A stretch of DNA of 14,418 nucleotides from an uncultured Actinomycetes bacterium (GTDB lineage: Bacteria > Actinomycetota > Acidimicrobiia > Acidimicrobiales > Acidimicrobilacustridaceae): the NCBI GenBank assembly GCA_945957335.1, contig CAMFLJ010000066.1, positions 1-14,418 of the forward strand. The letters run 5' to 3'. Shown here piece by piece: positions 13,703-14,418 of the stretch (position 1 is its first letter; each line of letters starts with the position of its first letter). The translations under genes were made by a program, and so were the position numbers. The notes below the pieces were generated by a model. It was not told where the DNA came from and made no database searches. It saw only the letters and a program-made list of their open reading frames with translations.

Positions 13703-14158
13703 TCAGGGGCCGGCGGTGGGCGGTCGGTCGTCGGTGGGGCGATCGGTGGGCCGGCCGTCGAGCCAGGCCTGGAGCAGCACCGCGGCAGCAGTCTTGTCGA
13801 CCACCTTGCGGCGGGCCTTCTCGTTGCGCCCGCCCTGGCGGAGCAGCTGGTGGGCGGTCACGGTCGTGAGCCGCTCATCGTAGGTTTCCACGGGCACCGA
13901 GGTGGCCCCGCGCAGCTGCTCGACCTCGGCCAGCACGCCCTCGGCGGCGGGCCCGACGGTGCCGTCGAGCGAGAGCGGCAGGCCCACGACGATGCACTCG
14001 ACCTCGGCCTCCTCGGCCAGGGCCAGCAAGCGCCGGTGGTCGAGGGCGACGTCGCCGCAGCGCTCGACCGTGTCGTACGGGGTGGCCAGGGTGCCGGCGG
14101 AGTCGGAGAGGGCGACCCCGATGCGGCGGCTGCCGAGGTCGACCCCCAGGGCCCGCAC
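13703..14158 (-). CDS. ruvX: RuvX/YqgF, putative pre-16S rRNA nuclease / Holliday-junction resolvase-like protein
   Basis: A 151-residue protein with an RNase H-like fold. The family takes part in 5' end processing of 16S rRNA and was earlier described as a Holliday-junction resolvase. The start GVDLGSRRIGVALSDSAG holds the first catalytic Asp (Asp7); IVVGLPLSLDGTVG (56-69), YDERLTTVTAH (93-103) and the final KVVDKTAAAVLLQAWLD (118-134) are the other conserved blocks. The tail is a short Pro/Thr/Asp/Arg-rich extension. The GTG begins 4 bases after the alaS stop and lacks a clear ribosome site; longer in-frame extension into alaS would add unconserved sequence. The alaS-ruvX-mltG order is widespread. 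Confidence 0.93.
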   Translation of the reverse strand: MRALGVDLGSRRIGVALSDSAGTLATPYDTVERCGDVALDHRRLLALAEEAEVECIVVGLPLSLDGTVGPAAEGVLAEVEQLRGATSVPVETYDERLTTVTAHQLLRQGGRNEKARRKVVDKTAAAVLLQAWLDGRPTDRPTDDRPPTAGP

Positions 14159-14162
14159 CGGC

Positions 14163-14418
14163 TCAGGCGATGCCCGCGGCGGCCCGGGCGAGGTCGAGGG
14201 CGGTGTCGAGGGCGGCCGGGTCCTTGCCGCCGGCGACGGCGAGGTCGGCACTCTTGCCCCCACCGCCCTTCACGGCCTTGGCCGCGTCGGCGATGAGCTC
14301 GGCGGCGTTGAGCCCGCTGTCGGGGGTGCCGGCGGCGACGAGGGCCACGCCGCCCGACTCGGGGGCCGAGCCCAGCACGACCGCCCGGATGCCGGCGGTG
14401 TCGCGCACGGCGACGGCG
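14163..14418 (-). CDS. alaS: Alanyl-tRNA synthetase, C-terminal end only
   Basis: The last 84 residues of a gene whose 5' part is beyond the window edge. The segment corresponds to the C-Ala (DHHA1) domain of AlaRS, with GLNAAELIADAAKAVKGGGG as the typical Gly-rich motif, followed by KSADLAVAGGKDPAALDTAL. This domain helps dimerisation and tRNA binding rather than aminoacylation itself. The same domain occurs in some DHH phosphoesterases, but the Gly-rich motif near the end and the following ruvX and mltG point to alaS. The reading frame is open to the last base of the window. Confidence 0.9.
   Translation of the reverse strand, partial: AVAVRDTAGIRAVVLGSAPESGGVALVAAGTPDSGLNAAELIADAAKAVKGGGGKSADLAVAGGKDPAALDTALDLARAAAGIA

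Noticed and set aside
12536..14296. Plus-strand open frame of 586 residues opposite mltG, ruvX and alaS
   Set aside because: Low-complexity Gly/Val/His translation and no family resemblance; three conserved genes occupy the other strand.
1..14418. CRISPR arrays, insertion sequences, phage genes, tRNA or rRNA genes, toxin-antitoxin or defence genes
   Set aside because: Looked for on both strands and not seen; the window is filled by conserved housekeeping genes in a conserved order.

Overview
This is a very GC-rich window (third codon positions are almost all G or C) from a bacterial chromosome. All 17 substantially covered genes, plus the first three codons of an 18th, lie on the minus strand, so transcription runs from the right end to the left. 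The order alaS-ruvX-mltG-aroE-(DUF4388)-A24 peptidase-aroC-aroK-aroB-aroQ-M24 peptidase-efp-nusB-pyrR-pyrB-pyrC-carA-carB is a typical actinobacterial arrangement. The GTG starts, the many 4-base start/stop overlaps and a probable leaderless gene agree with that. A deep-branching actinobacterium such as one of the Acidimicrobiia is my guess, made without a search.

Layout in transcription order. (1) 14418-13703: the 3' end of alaS and complete ruvX. (2) 13678-11571: mltG, which terminates glycan strands, and aroE. (3) 11460-9658: a DUF4388 regulator-like protein and a short prepilin peptidase. A 110-base gap with a strong three-arm inverted-repeat structure precedes the DUF4388 gene. (4) 9597-5171: a tightly coupled shikimate block, aroC-aroK-aroB-aroQ, ending in an M24 metallopeptidase. 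A -10 box 6 bases from the aroC GTG suggests a leaderless transcript. (5) 5119-4131: efp and nusB. (6) 4130-4017: a pyrimidine leader with an extended -10 box and a textbook PyrR-binding hairpin that overlaps the Shine-Dalgarno sequence. (7) 4016-1: the pyr operon pyrR-pyrB-pyrC-carA-carB, with a hairpin plus T-tract inside the first 20 codons of the pyrR reading frame.

How the genes work together. AroB, AroQ, AroE, AroK and AroC cover five of the seven shikimate steps to chorismate; DAHP synthase and EPSP synthase are elsewhere. CarAB, PyrB and PyrC carry out the first three steps of UMP synthesis, and PyrR senses UMP/UTP and PRPP and acts on the leader of its own operon. EF-P and NusB are general translation and transcription factors that sit between the two blocks.

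I see no CRISPR array, transposon, prophage, tRNA, rRNA or defence system, and no sign of a wholly new system. The parts worth a second look are regulatory: the pyr leader and the hairpin inside pyrR, the inverted repeats before the DUF4388 gene, and the leaderless aroC start. The presence of the DUF4388 gene inside the aro cluster is also of interest. No stretch over 300 bases lacks a gene; the longest gaps are 114 bases (4017-4130) and 110 bases (11461-11570).
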